A stretch of 34,031 nt of DNA from Butyrivibrio sp. AE2015 (GTDB lineage: Bacteria; Bacillota; Clostridia; Lachnospirales; Lachnospiraceae): positions 1 through 34,031 of the forward strand of contig NZ_ATVR01000036.1 of assembly GCF_000420825.1 (NCBI RefSeq), read 5' to 3'. This document shows positions 24,981 through 33,707 of the stretch, piece by piece; the stretch's first letter is position 1, and each line of letters starts with the position of its first letter. A program made the translations under genes and the position numbers. The notes beneath the pieces are model-generated. The model worked only from the letters and a program-made list of their open reading frames with translations, ran no database searches and was not told where the DNA came from.

Positions 24981-27734
24981 TTAATTATTACTCCACTTAA
25001 GGTTATTTTTTTGGCAATACTCAGCCATAACTGATCCCTCCGGCGTATGAACAGTTACTTTTGTGTCCGTATCAAAGATAGAACCCTCTAGTCCAAATAC
25101 CATATTCTTGAGTCTTGGAATGTAAACATCTTCAAGACTAGAGCACCCCTTAAAGGAACCACCGGACAATATCTGACTCGGTTCATTATCCTCATTATCA
25201 CGCCATACTGCTTTCTTCAGAGATGAACAGTTTTCAAAGGCCAAATAATTAACTGACGTAACTTCTTTAGGTATTTCAATTTCCTCAAGGCTCGTGCATC
25301 CTGAAAATGCCTTCATCCCAACTTCATAATCTTTAACCTGAGAAACATCGATTTGAATGTCTACTTTTTTTAGCGAAGTACAATCCATGAAACATTCGGA
25401 AGGTATTCCACTCGAGGCTTCCCATGTTTCTTGAGTGAGAATCATCTCTTCAAGACTACTGCAGCCTTTAAATACTTGCTGGTTAAGGCTGGTCTTTTCA
25501 GGGATATCAAATTTTCTTATTGCACTGCAGTTTTCAAAAGCTCCCATGCTAATGCTATGGTACCAAGTTGTAGAAAAAAGAAATGTATCTACAGTTGAAT
25601 TCCATTCAATTGTTTCAAGCATAGTGCAATCTTTAAATGCATTTCCTAAGATTGTCCCGCATTTGCTTGGGATTCTGACTGATTTTAATGCCGTGCATCC
25701 CATAAATGCTTCTTCACCAATACTTGTACACTCATCATCGATATCAATTTCTGTCAGGCTTGTATCCTCTTTAAATGCTCCCTTTCCCCAATTTAAATAA
25801 GCACCTTTAATATGAACAGTTTTAAGATTCTCACATCCTGCAAAAGCATCTTCTTTCAATGAATACTTGTTTGCTAAGCTTCTGTATTCATCGTAGTCCT
25901 TTGCTCCAATAATTGTTACCTCCTCAAGATTGGTGCATCCATAGAAAGCCTTGTTATCTACAGCTACCCCTTTTATTGTAACGGAGCGTATTTTATCATT
26001 ACCCGCAAAAGCCTCAGGAGCAATATAAAAGTCTTCATTTGAAATGTTAGGTGTAATAACAATATCTTCAGCATCTCCAATATATTCGGAAATAACTGTG
26101 TAGTTTTGATATCCTATTGTTGAAAAAACAAAAGCTTCAGCGGGAGTAGGCACAAGTTTTTCTTTATTTGCATCTTCATTACCCTTATCATCGTTTTCAT
26201 CTGATGAAATCTCCAAACCACTTTCTGAAATAATGCTTGCTATCGCCTTTTTTATTTCGGATTCATCAACGGACGCAGTCTCCATTATGAATTCACCTGC
26301 TTTAAGCTTTTCTGATTTCTTTTCTAATTCCTTTAAGGACTTGTCTCGATCCGGCATCTTAGTAATTATTTCGTATGGCCATCCATTTTTTTCAGCCTCT
26401 TCAGAAGCTATAGAGTCCTCATAAGTATAAATTGTTGCCCTTTTAAAATCAGAACCGGAAGCATTGTTATTCCACTCTCTAAGCCTTGGAAGATATATAC
26501 TCTTGGCTGATTTTCTTACTTCATAACCCCAAATCACCTTTTGATTTGGATGATTTTCTCCGCTGTCTCTCCAGATAACCTCCTCTATAGATAATGGAAA
26601 ATCAGACATATCCAAAACTTCATAATTTCCGGGAACATCCAGCTTTACAAGATGTGTGCAATTCTCAAAGCCTTTTAACTGGGCTTTATCCTGTCCTTCT
26701 TTAATAACAACGTTCGTAAGGTTAGGGTTATCGCAGCCTCCGTCTACAGTTGTTGCGGTAGATGGAATTACTATAGTTTCAAGGTTTTTATTGTTATCTG
26801 ATCCATCTATTTCAGAGTATCCCTCCGGAATACGGAGTGCTTTAATTGAATCGCATCCTATAAATGTGGGTGAACTTTTAAACATTTCGCCTGTTTCTAT
26901 TATGCAACTGGAGAGAGAAGGACAATTTCTGAAGGTTATATTTTTAGATGAATAGTTGCTTTTATCATTTCTTATTTCATCGCTTGTCACCCACTCAAAT
27001 CGTTTAAGGCTAGGACAGTTCATGGTTTCACCAAAAGAAGCTACTCTATCAGGTAAAATCAACTCCTCGAGTACAACACAATTAGAAAATGCATTACTTG
27101 ATATTTCCAGCTTAGTATCACCTGATTCTATTGTTACTTTTTTTAAATTAAAGCAACTATCAAAAGCCCAAGCTCCAATTTCTGATACCGAAGAAGGAAT
27201 TACAACGCTTTCTATACATTCATTTTTCTCAAAAGCTCTTCCTGCAACTCCGAATATTGAAATTCCTTCATATTCAGATGGAATTACAATATCCTTATCA
27301 GTGCCATTATATTTTTCAATATAATATCCTTTTCCAGCTTTCTCCAAAGTAAAATCTTCTATTGGTGTTGTCTTATCGAAAAGTTTATTTATTGCACTCT
27401 TTTTTTCGGTTTTGTATTCTTCTGATTTTTCCTCAGTTTTTTCTTCTGATTTAGCAGTATCTTTTTTAGTTTCTTCGCTCTTTTTTTCTTCAATATTGTT
27501 ATTATCGGTAAACCCCCCTACTTTATGGCCGATTTTACTTATAGCAAATGCACCAACAACCAAAAGAATAACTATACTTACCGCTATTAAAAGCACAGCT
27601 TTATTACTTTTCTTCTTATTTGTATTAACTTTATGCTCTTTTTTATCTGCATTCTCAGTAAAAGCGGTTCCGCAATTAGTACAGAATTTAGTGCCAGGTT
27701 TTATCTCTTTCCCACAATGAGTACAATATCTCAT
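24981..27734 (-). CDS. Zinc-ribbon, membrane-anchored BspA-type LRR protein with two LRR blocks, 917 aa
   Basis: Zinc ribbon at residues 4-21 (Cys4, 7, 18, 21), Lys-rich linker, membrane helix about 46-68, then a Glu/Lys-rich spacer. Two blocks of BspA-type (LRR_5) repeats follow, about 120-430 and 540-890, with units such as ECIESVVIPSSVSEIGAWAF and CTALKSVRIPSKCGTILGNAF. A charged linker (about 460-535) separates them. The second block resembles the single block of the neighbouring gene 27759-29357, including FAGNDKIRSVTIKGV, and both end with the tail V-T-[VI]-H-T-P. The helix orientation should place the repeats outside the cell and the ribbon inside. GGAGG precedes the ATG. It is the last of five genes in one operon and lies directly upstream of the sigma promoter. 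BspA repeats often bind host or microbial surfaces. Confidence 0.92.
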   Translation of the reverse strand: MRYCTHCGKEIKPGTKFCTNCGTAFTENADKKEHKVNTNKKKSNKAVLLIAVSIVILLVVGAFAISKIGHKVGGFTDNNNIEEKKSEETKKDTAKSEEKTEEKSEEYKTEKKSAINKLFDKTTPIEDFTLEKAGKGYYIEKYNGTDKDIVIPSEYEGISIFGVAGRAFEKNECIESVVIPSSVSEIGAWAFDSCFNLKKVTIESGDTKLEISSNAFSNCVVLEELILPDRVASFGETMNCPSLKRFEWVTSDEIRNDKSNYSSKNITFRNCPSLSSCIIETGEMFKSSPTFIGCDSIKALRIPEGYSEIDGSDNNKNLETIVIPSTATTVDGGCDNPNLTNVVIKEGQDKAQLKGFENCTHLVKLDVPGNYEVLDMSDFPLSIEEVIWRDSGENHPNQKVIWGYEVRKSAKSIYLPRLREWNNNASGSDFKRATIYTYEDSIASEEAEKNGWPYEIITKMPDRDKSLKELEKKSEKLKAGEFIMETASVDESEIKKAIASIISESGLEISSDENDDKGNEDANKEKLVPTPAEAFVFSTIGYQNYTVISEYIGDAEDIVITPNISNEDFYIAPEAFAGNDKIRSVTIKGVAVDNKAFYGCTNLEEVTIIGAKDYDEYRSLANKYSLKEDAFAGCENLKTVHIKGAYLNWGKGAFKEDTSLTEIDIDDECTSIGEEAFMGCTALKSVRIPSKCGTILGNAFKDCTMLETIEWNSTVDTFLFSTTWYHSISMGAFENCSAIRKFDIPEKTSLNQQVFKGCSSLEEMILTQETWEASSGIPSECFMDCTSLKKVDIQIDVSQVKDYEVGMKAFSGCTSLEEIEIPKEVTSVNYLAFENCSSLKKAVWRDNEDNEPSQILSGGSFKGCSSLEDVYIPRLKNMVFGLEGSIFDTDTKVTVHTPEGSVMAEYCQKNNLKWSNN

Positions 27735-27758
27735 AAATCCTCCATTCTTACTGCCTAA

Positions 27759-29357
27759 TTAGTAATCATTTTCAAAGTTAAAATTAAATCTCTCAGCATG
27801 CTCCTCCATGGCAGAATTGTGTGGGGTATGAATTGTGACATTAGAAGTTCTGTCAAAGATATCTTTGGTATATGATGTAGCTACAGGCTTTTTTAAAGCC
27901 GGAAGATATACATCAGTCAAATTTGTACATCCAATAAATACCTCATCAGAAATAAATTTTTCTTTATCAAGATCGTCTCTATCATTCCATACTACTTTCT
28001 TAAGAGAAGAGCAGTTTTTAAAGGCATGCTTCTTTACGTACTTGAAATACTCTGATATCTCTAATTCTTCCAGACTAGTACACCCTTCAAAAGCACTTTC
28101 TCCTATAGATTTTTCGTGATAGCCATATCCATCATCCTCACCATTTAAGGCTTCATCATAAATAGTCACTTTTTCCAAAGAACTACAGTCTTTGAAACAT
28201 TCAGCCTGAATACCATTGGAGCAGCCACATGTACCTGCTGGAATAATTACTTCCTTTAAACTAGTACATCCCATAAATGCCCCTCCGCACACGTCTGTTC
28301 TGTCTGGTATATCAAAACTAGTAAGAGACGAACAGTTAAGGAAAGCTTTTCCTCCTATAAAAGCTTGATTGTATGTTTCGCCATATCCAAGATCTTCATA
28401 CTTTATAGATGTATCGATGTGGGTCTTCCATTCCACTGATTCCAAAGACGTGCAATCGGCAAAGGCTTCGCTATAAATTGCTGAACATTTATCAGGAATC
28501 TTAATGCTCTTAAGAGCTGTGCATCCCTTAAACATCTGAGCCCCAATAAATCGTATATCTTCACCGATTTCTACTTCTGTTAAGTTAATATCGTTAGCAA
28601 ACACCCCGGATGAAGATTGGCAATATGAGCCTTTTACATGGACAGATTTTAAATTACTGCAATTTGCAAAGACCTCACTATATAACATAGTTTGGTATTC
28701 AAAGTCATCAGAATCACATATAACAGTAACCTCTTCAAGACTTGGACAACCTTCAAATGCTCTATCGTCCACAATTACATTACTTACCGTAACAGATCGA
28801 ATAGTATCGTTTCCGGCAAAAGCCTCTTTGCCTATTGTCAATCTTCCATCACAAAGGGTAGATGAAATCACTATGTTTTCATCAGTTCCCTTATATCCTG
28901 TAATGATTCTTGATCCGTTGGTGTCCTCTGAAAACTCAAAGTTCTCGCTAGGAGTTGAAGCAATATCTGTTTTTTCTTTTTTGGTACTTATCTCTTTTAT
29001 TTCTATGTAGTTACCACTATCTACGTCTTCCGGTGATTCTTCCGGTGATTCTTCCTGTATTTCTTTAACGTCCTCTTCTTTTTCTACCTCTTCCGTTTTT
29101 TCCGTAATGATTTCTGTTTCTTTTTCTTCCGCCTTAGCTTCTTCGACGTACTCTACCACTACGTCATCAGAGTCTTTCTTCATTATCTTGTTAAATCCAA
29201 GCAAACCTACAGTTAAAACAATTAGCAGCACTAATGCTCCCAAAATCATCCCTTTGGGATTTTTCTTAGTTTTAGTTTCCTTTATCTCTTGCCCACAGCT
29301 TGTGCAAAACTTTGATCCATTCTTTATCTCTTTTCCGCAATGAGTGCAGTACTTCAT
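27759..29357 (-). CDS. Zinc-ribbon, membrane-anchored BspA-type LRR protein, 532 aa
   Basis: Zinc ribbon Cys4, 7, 18, 21 (KYCTHCGKEIKNGSKF), membrane helix about 37-56, then a Glu-rich spacer (65-115) that contains EEVEKEEDVKEIQEES. LRR_5 repeats occupy about 150-500, for example CTALKSIKIPDKCSAIYSEAF and CTSLKEVIIPAGTCGCSNG. The C-terminus, NVTIHTPHNSAMEEHAERF, is the tail usual in BspA-like proteins. GGAGG precedes the ATG; the gene starts 30 nt after the previous stop and ends 24 nt before the next start, which fits a tight operon. The repeat block is paralogous to the second block of the 917-residue neighbour. Confidence 0.92.
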   Translation of the reverse strand: MKYCTHCGKEIKNGSKFCTSCGQEIKETKTKKNPKGMILGALVLLIVLTVGLLGFNKIMKKDSDDVVVEYVEEAKAEEKETEIITEKTEEVEKEEDVKEIQEESPEESPEDVDSGNYIEIKEISTKKEKTDIASTPSENFEFSEDTNGSRIITGYKGTDENIVISSTLCDGRLTIGKEAFAGNDTIRSVTVSNVIVDDRAFEGCPSLEEVTVICDSDDFEYQTMLYSEVFANCSNLKSVHVKGSYCQSSSGVFANDINLTEVEIGEDIRFIGAQMFKGCTALKSIKIPDKCSAIYSEAFADCTSLESVEWKTHIDTSIKYEDLGYGETYNQAFIGGKAFLNCSSLTSFDIPDRTDVCGGAFMGCTSLKEVIIPAGTCGCSNGIQAECFKDCSSLEKVTIYDEALNGEDDGYGYHEKSIGESAFEGCTSLEELEISEYFKYVKKHAFKNCSSLKKVVWNDRDDLDKEKFISDEVFIGCTNLTDVYLPALKKPVATSYTKDIFDRTSNVTIHTPHNSAMEEHAERFNFNFENDY

Positions 29358-29387
29358 AATTCCTCCACATCAATTCCTTTTTCAAAT

Positions 29388-30959
29388 TTAGTCATAATAT
29401 TCAAAAATCTCTTCGTGGGTATACCAGCCATTAACAGCTCCATGGGCTATCGAACTATCCTCATCCACGTAAACTTTAATCGATCTTGAATCGCTTCCGG
29501 AAGCTAAACTTTGTACAAAAGAATCCAACGCAAACTGGTTATCAGCTTCAATCACCATTCCTTTTGGGAAATAGATCTCTATATCACATCTACTAGCTAT
29601 GGCAACTGAACTTGATATTGTCTGATTAGGAAAATCTTCTCCACCTGTTTCCCACCTAAATAAGCTCAAATTATCAAAAACAAAGTCTGATTTTACTGAC
29701 ACATAGTTTTTGGGAATGAGTATTTCTTTTACATCACCACAACCATGGAAGGCCGCTCCGCCTATTGAAGCAGGATTTTTTCCCTCCTTAAATTCAATAC
29801 TGTCAAGGCTCTTGCATCCCCAAAAACTATATTCGCCTACGTTTTCTACCGTAGAAGGAATAACTATTTTTTTAATAGTTACGCAATTCTTAAATGCATT
29901 CGCCCCAATAGTAACAAGTCCCTCATTAAGATCTATCTTTTCAAGATTATCGCATCCATCAAATGCTCCACCGCGGATTTCAGAAACACTATCTGGGAAG
30001 CTTACCGTTGTCAGTTTGTCACATTCTAAAAATGCCTGGGATGGTATTTTACTAATATCCATGTCGATAGTAGCTTCTTTAACTCCGGATTGTCTGAAAA
30101 CCTCATTGCCAAAAACTATTTCGCCTTCCACCGTTGCCTTTTCCCACTTAAATGTAAAATCTCCAGACTCATAAAAAGCTTTGTCACCAATAACAAGATA
30201 ATTTCCGGGAATATCGATTTCTCCGGATATTTTTTTACATTCCTTAAATGCGCTTTCTTCTATCGCTGCAAGCGCATTTCCGGACAAAAAGATTACTTTT
30301 TCTAAATCCTGAGATTCCCAAAAACAGGAAGATCCGATTCTTGTAACTGTTGATGGAATCGTAATTTCTTTTAGCTTTGTTGTCTTCTTAAAGGCATTTT
30401 CGTCTATATATTGAAGGCCTTCGGGCAAATATATTTCCTTTATTGCGCATTCCTCAAATGCACTGTCCCCTATTTCTTCAATAGTATCTGGAAGAATCAC
30501 TTTATCGAGCGTTTCCTCCATAAATGCACCATCGCCAATTTTCGTCACAGGATAACCTTCTATATAAGAAGGAATCGTCAACTCAAAATCGTGTCCTTTA
30601 TAATCAGTTATACAAACTTTTTCTTTACGTATCTCGTACTCATAATCACTGATTGCTTCTATTTCTTTTTGTGAAACCTTTTTCTCTTTTGATTTTGTTT
30701 TCTCAACTACTTCCTCTGTGATAATTTCTTGGCTTTTTTCATTAGCAGTAATCTTTTTTTCTTCTTGCCCACCTTTATGTGGCTTAATTACTATGACTAC
30801 AGCGATAAGTACAATTACTACTCCCCCTGCCAACGCATACTTCTTTACTTTATTATTCTTTTTTGAAGGAATGTTCTGAACATCTGTTTTTGCACCACAG
30901 TTAGTGCAAAACATAGCACCTGACTTTAATTCTTTCCCACATTTCTTACAGTAAGCCAC
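29388..30959 (-). CDS. Zinc-ribbon, membrane-anchored BspA-type LRR protein, 523 aa
   Basis: Zinc ribbon Cys4, 7, 18, 21 (AYCKKCGKELKSGAMF), membrane helix about 41-59, a Lys/Glu spacer, then LRR_5 repeats from about 120 to 440. Example units are VDKVILPDTIEEIGDSAF-like strands, GLQYIDENAFKKTTKLKEI and GCDNLEKIDLNEGLVTIGANAF. The C-terminal domain ends THEEIFEYYD, close to the end of the 542-residue paralogue next door (PEDFVFEFYD). The start codon is GTG at 30959, with GGAG about 13 nt upstream, weaker than its neighbours, so this gene may be translated less. It is the third gene of the operon from 33213. Confidence 0.9.
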   Translation of the reverse strand: MAYCKKCGKELKSGAMFCTNCGAKTDVQNIPSKKNNKVKKYALAGGVVIVLIAVVIVIKPHKGGQEEKKITANEKSQEIITEEVVEKTKSKEKKVSQKEIEAISDYEYEIRKEKVCITDYKGHDFELTIPSYIEGYPVTKIGDGAFMEETLDKVILPDTIEEIGDSAFEECAIKEIYLPEGLQYIDENAFKKTTKLKEITIPSTVTRIGSSCFWESQDLEKVIFLSGNALAAIEESAFKECKKISGEIDIPGNYLVIGDKAFYESGDFTFKWEKATVEGEIVFGNEVFRQSGVKEATIDMDISKIPSQAFLECDKLTTVSFPDSVSEIRGGAFDGCDNLEKIDLNEGLVTIGANAFKNCVTIKKIVIPSTVENVGEYSFWGCKSLDSIEFKEGKNPASIGGAAFHGCGDVKEILIPKNYVSVKSDFVFDNLSLFRWETGGEDFPNQTISSSVAIASRCDIEIYFPKGMVIEADNQFALDSFVQSLASGSDSRSIKVYVDEDSSIAHGAVNGWYTHEEIFEYYD

Positions 30960-30985
30960 CTTAAAAATATCTCCTTTAATAAACG

Positions 30986-32614
30986 TTAATCATAAAACTC
31001 AAACACAAAATCTTCAGGGTGATCATAATACGATTCATCAGCAACTAGTGGATTATCTCTATCAATATGAATTGTCGCTTTGAAGCCATAGGCAGGTTCT
31101 GCTCCCCACAAGTAATCATCTACATGGCCATAATAGCCTCTTTCCGTATCTTCTTTATACTCAACTCCATATGGAAGGTACAATTCAAGATCACATTCAC
31201 GACTTTCACCTTTAATCTCGCCTAGCAAAACATGTTCATAATTCGATTTTTTGTCACCTTCCCATTTAATGAGAGTTAGGTTTTTTTCATTTGGTAAATA
31301 TACAGAAGTATAGTTTTCCGGAATGACAATCTCTGTAAGCGGACACGCAGTAAAAGCGCCTTCTGAAATACTTGCTGCCTTTTTTCCCTCTTTAATCGTT
31401 ACATTCTTTAATTGTGTGCAATTAGCAAATGCATTTTCACCTATTGATTCCATAGTTGAAGGGATTACTATATTGGTCAGATATTCACAACCCCAAAATG
31501 AAGACGAGCCAATCGAAACTAAGCCTTCAGGAAGATTAATTGTCTCCATATTTATGCATGACCCAAATGCTGAATCGCCTATAATTTCAACGCTTTCAGG
31601 CAATTTCACATTTAATAATTCTTGGCATGAATGGAAACAATATGCTTCTACTTCCGGTACCTTCATTTCAATACAAACATCAGTTACTGGGCTTTCGTAA
31701 AAAGCATATTCTCCCAACCTAATTCTTCCGTCTACAGAAGCTTTTTCCCACTTAAAAGAATTGATAGCAGCTTCTCTGAAAGCTTCCTCTTCAATTACCA
31801 AATAATTCCCCGGAATAACTACGTCAGTTTTCAAGTTAGAACACATTAAAAATGCACCTTTTCCAATAACTGCCGCCTCTTTACCTTCTTTAATAGTTAT
31901 GCTATTTATATTTGAATTATTAAAGCAACCCTCTCCTATCAATGTAACAGTTGATGGAATCTCTATTTTGCTTAAATTTTCTGTCTTTGCAAACGCGCTT
32001 TTCCCAATGGTTTTTACTCCCTTAGGAAGCTCAATGTCACTTAATTTACAACTACTAAACGCATAATCTCCAATTACAGTAATTCCTTCCTTCAAGACAA
32101 CCTTATCAACCTCTGCTTGGGCAAATGCTTCTTTAGCAATTTCTGTAACCTTAGTTCCCTCAATCTTGTTAGGAACCGTTACCTCTTTATCTGTTCCGGT
32201 ATACTTGGTGATTCTTACACCATCACTGGTTACGTCATATTTGAAGTTAGAAACATCAGAAGCTTTTTTGTCGTTATTCTTCTTTTTATCAGGATCATTG
32301 AAACGTTCCTTAGATGATTCATCCTCCTTTTTAGAAGATTTTTTCTCTGTCTTAGTCTCTTTTTCATCAACCTGAGTTACTTTTTTATTATCTGATTTAT
32401 CCTCAGTTTTATCGTGCGATGAAAAAACATTTTTCCCAATCAGGATAACAACCAATGCAGCTGCAATGATAGTAATAAGTGCTACCGGATTTATCTTTTT
32501 GCTACTCTTAGCTGATCCTATACTACTTGGACCATCCTCCAACTTTGCTCCACATTTAGTACAGAATTTCTTGTTTCCTTCTATTTTCTGTCCACATTTA
32601 GTGCAGTACTTCAT
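30986..32614 (-). CDS. Zinc-ribbon, membrane-anchored BspA-type LRR protein, 542 aa
   Basis: Zinc ribbon Cys4, 7, 18, 21 (KYCTKCGQKIEGNKKF), a Ser/Lys linker, membrane helix about 43-61, then a very Lys/Asp/Glu-rich spacer (65-125). LRR_5 repeats run from about 130 to 455, for example KVVLKEGITVIGDYAFSSC and SIGSSSFWGCEYLTNIVIP. The C-terminal domain of about 80 residues (YLPYGVEYKEDTERGYYG to EFYD) is shared in part with the 523-residue paralogue. GGAGGA precedes the ATG. The gene lies 38 nt after the stop of the double-ribbon gene. Extracytoplasmic placement of the repeats is inferred from the membrane helix, as there is no cleavable signal. Confidence 0.92.
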   Translation of the reverse strand: MKYCTKCGQKIEGNKKFCTKCGAKLEDGPSSIGSAKSSKKINPVALITIIAAALVVILIGKNVFSSHDKTEDKSDNKKVTQVDEKETKTEKKSSKKEDESSKERFNDPDKKKNNDKKASDVSNFKYDVTSDGVRITKYTGTDKEVTVPNKIEGTKVTEIAKEAFAQAEVDKVVLKEGITVIGDYAFSSCKLSDIELPKGVKTIGKSAFAKTENLSKIEIPSTVTLIGEGCFNNSNINSITIKEGKEAAVIGKGAFLMCSNLKTDVVIPGNYLVIEEEAFREAAINSFKWEKASVDGRIRLGEYAFYESPVTDVCIEMKVPEVEAYCFHSCQELLNVKLPESVEIIGDSAFGSCINMETINLPEGLVSIGSSSFWGCEYLTNIVIPSTMESIGENAFANCTQLKNVTIKEGKKAASISEGAFTACPLTEIVIPENYTSVYLPNEKNLTLIKWEGDKKSNYEHVLLGEIKGESRECDLELYLPYGVEYKEDTERGYYGHVDDYLWGAEPAYGFKATIHIDRDNPLVADESYYDHPEDFVFEFYD

Positions 32615-32652
32615 TTTTTATTCCTCCGATGAATCTTAATGCTGCAAATTAT

Positions 32653-33213
32653 TTACTCGACAGGTTTTCCGCACACTGAGCAAAACTTGGCATCTGCATC
32701 AAGCTCTGTTCCGCATTCTTTACAGAATTTCTTAGTATTTATAGTTTCCTTTGCCGAATTATTAGCCGCCTCTTCAGATGATGGTTCTTCTATCTTAGGT
32801 TCTTCTTTTGGTAATTCAGCGCCACAACTTCCGCAGAACATTTCATCATCAGCTACAGGCTTTCCGCATTTAGGACATACTTTTCCGGTTCCTCTTGCAT
32901 TTCCGGAATTCTGCTGTTCACTTTTTTCTGTAAGCTGTACTGCAGCAATCTCAGCCTTCTTTTGTTCAATCTCTGCTTTTAACTGCTCAATCTTGGCATA
33001 ATTCTCTGTGATAGAGGAAACAAAGCCTGACAGATCTGATTCAGCGTCATCTTTGTGAATCTCATAGTATTTAGTTCCGAGCTGTTTAAATAAATCATTT
33101 ATCTCTTTTTCAGTATTTGAAATTTGCTGGTTAAGTGAAAACACATCAACGTTTCCCTTTGTCTTCTCAGCAACACCTGAAGTAAACTTTGATACACTAT
33201 CTAAAAATCCCAT
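32653..33213 (-). CDS. Double zinc-ribbon coiled-coil protein, 186 aa
   Basis: The first gene of the LRR operon. The N-terminus (1-25) is amphipathic (MGFLDSVSKFTSGVAEKTKG); a coiled coil at about 65-92 (YAKIEQLKAEIEQKKAEIA) follows. Two zinc ribbons lie at the C-terminus: Cys113, 116, 127, 130 and Cys164, 167, 178, 181, joined by a Glu/Pro-rich linker. There is no membrane helix, so it is a soluble cytoplasmic protein. The shared ribbon type suggests it could meet the ribbons of the membrane proteins encoded downstream, for example as a scaffold, though this is inference. GGGAG lies 6 nt before the ATG, and a predicted ECF promoter lies about 190 nt upstream. Confidence 0.9.
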   Translation of the reverse strand: MGFLDSVSKFTSGVAEKTKGNVDVFSLNQQISNTEKEINDLFKQLGTKYYEIHKDDAESDLSGFVSSITENYAKIEQLKAEIEQKKAEIAAVQLTEKSEQQNSGNARGTGKVCPKCGKPVADDEMFCGSCGAELPKEEPKIEEPSSEEAANNSAKETINTKKFCKECGTELDADAKFCSVCGKPVE

Positions 33214-33404
33214 TTTTTTCTCCCTTCATAATGGTAATTATCGTTTTTGCGCATATATTCTAGCACGTCACCGCCCCTACTTGTCAATAATTTAGGGTGC
33301 CAAAAAGCCAGTAAATATGCGGTTTTTTCAAATTTAATTTCATTTTCATTTTATTTTTACAAACTTTATTTCATATACATGTTTTCCTTCCTTCTTTTTT
33401 GTTT

Positions 33405-33442
33405 TTCTACTCTTATTACTAATGAGGTTTAAGGTAGGTTTT
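33405..33442 (-). promoter_or_regulatory. Predicted ECF sigma promoter, copy 1
   Basis: Read on the minus strand: AAAACCT (33436-33442), 16 nt, then GTAATAAGAGTAGAA (33405-33419), identical to copy 3 over the last 15 bases. An A/T-tract region (33443-33475) with a 7-A/7-T palindrome lies upstream of the -35-like box. The predicted leader to the first gene is about 190 nt, in which I see no clear riboswitch. Confidence 0.72.
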
Positions 33443-33545
33443 AAATATTTAAAAAAATTTTTTTAAAAATCTTTTGCTGTTATCCTACATCACAGTTAAT
33501 CCCACATTTATCCAATTTGAATCGCCAACCAATAGAAATTGCTTT

Positions 33546-33701
33546 GGGCATATAGCGCTTTTGAAAGCTTCCAGCCACCTCTGATTTTTACTACTTTGTC
33601 CTTATAGCTACTTTTTGAGAGGCCAGCCACCTCTCATGAAAGTTCAAATGGGCATATAGGCCGATTTCAAGGCTCGGGCCACCCGTTAAAAGGTAAACTA
33701 C
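33546..33701. repeat. Three imperfect 52-bp tandem repeats
   Basis: Units are 33546-33597, 33598-33649 and 33650-33701, aligned without gaps. Shared columns include TATAG at positions 6-10 of each unit and CCAGCCACCT (or its variant CGGGCCACCC) at 26-35. Units 1 and 3 begin GGGCATATAG. There is no long ORF across them. They lie between the regulon promoter and the IS3 element end; 33476-33545 holds nothing I can identify. Confidence 0.8.
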
Positions 33702-33707
33702 TACCCA

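Noticed and set aside
26755..26786. AAAACCT within the 917-aa LRR gene
   Set aside because: No GTAAT at the fixed spacing and it lies inside coding sequence. The same applies to occurrences near 16247, 27703 and 32660.
29710..30174. Plus-strand open frame of 154 codons
   Set aside because: It lies entirely opposite the LRR coding sequence of a well-supported gene with conserved repeats, and has no ribosome binding site. The many other plus-strand frames opposite the giant gene and the LRR genes were left out for the same reason.
33546..33701. Tandem repeats as a possible CRISPR array
   Set aside because: The units are contiguous 52-mers with substitutions throughout, with no constant repeat alternating with unique spacers, and no cas genes are present.
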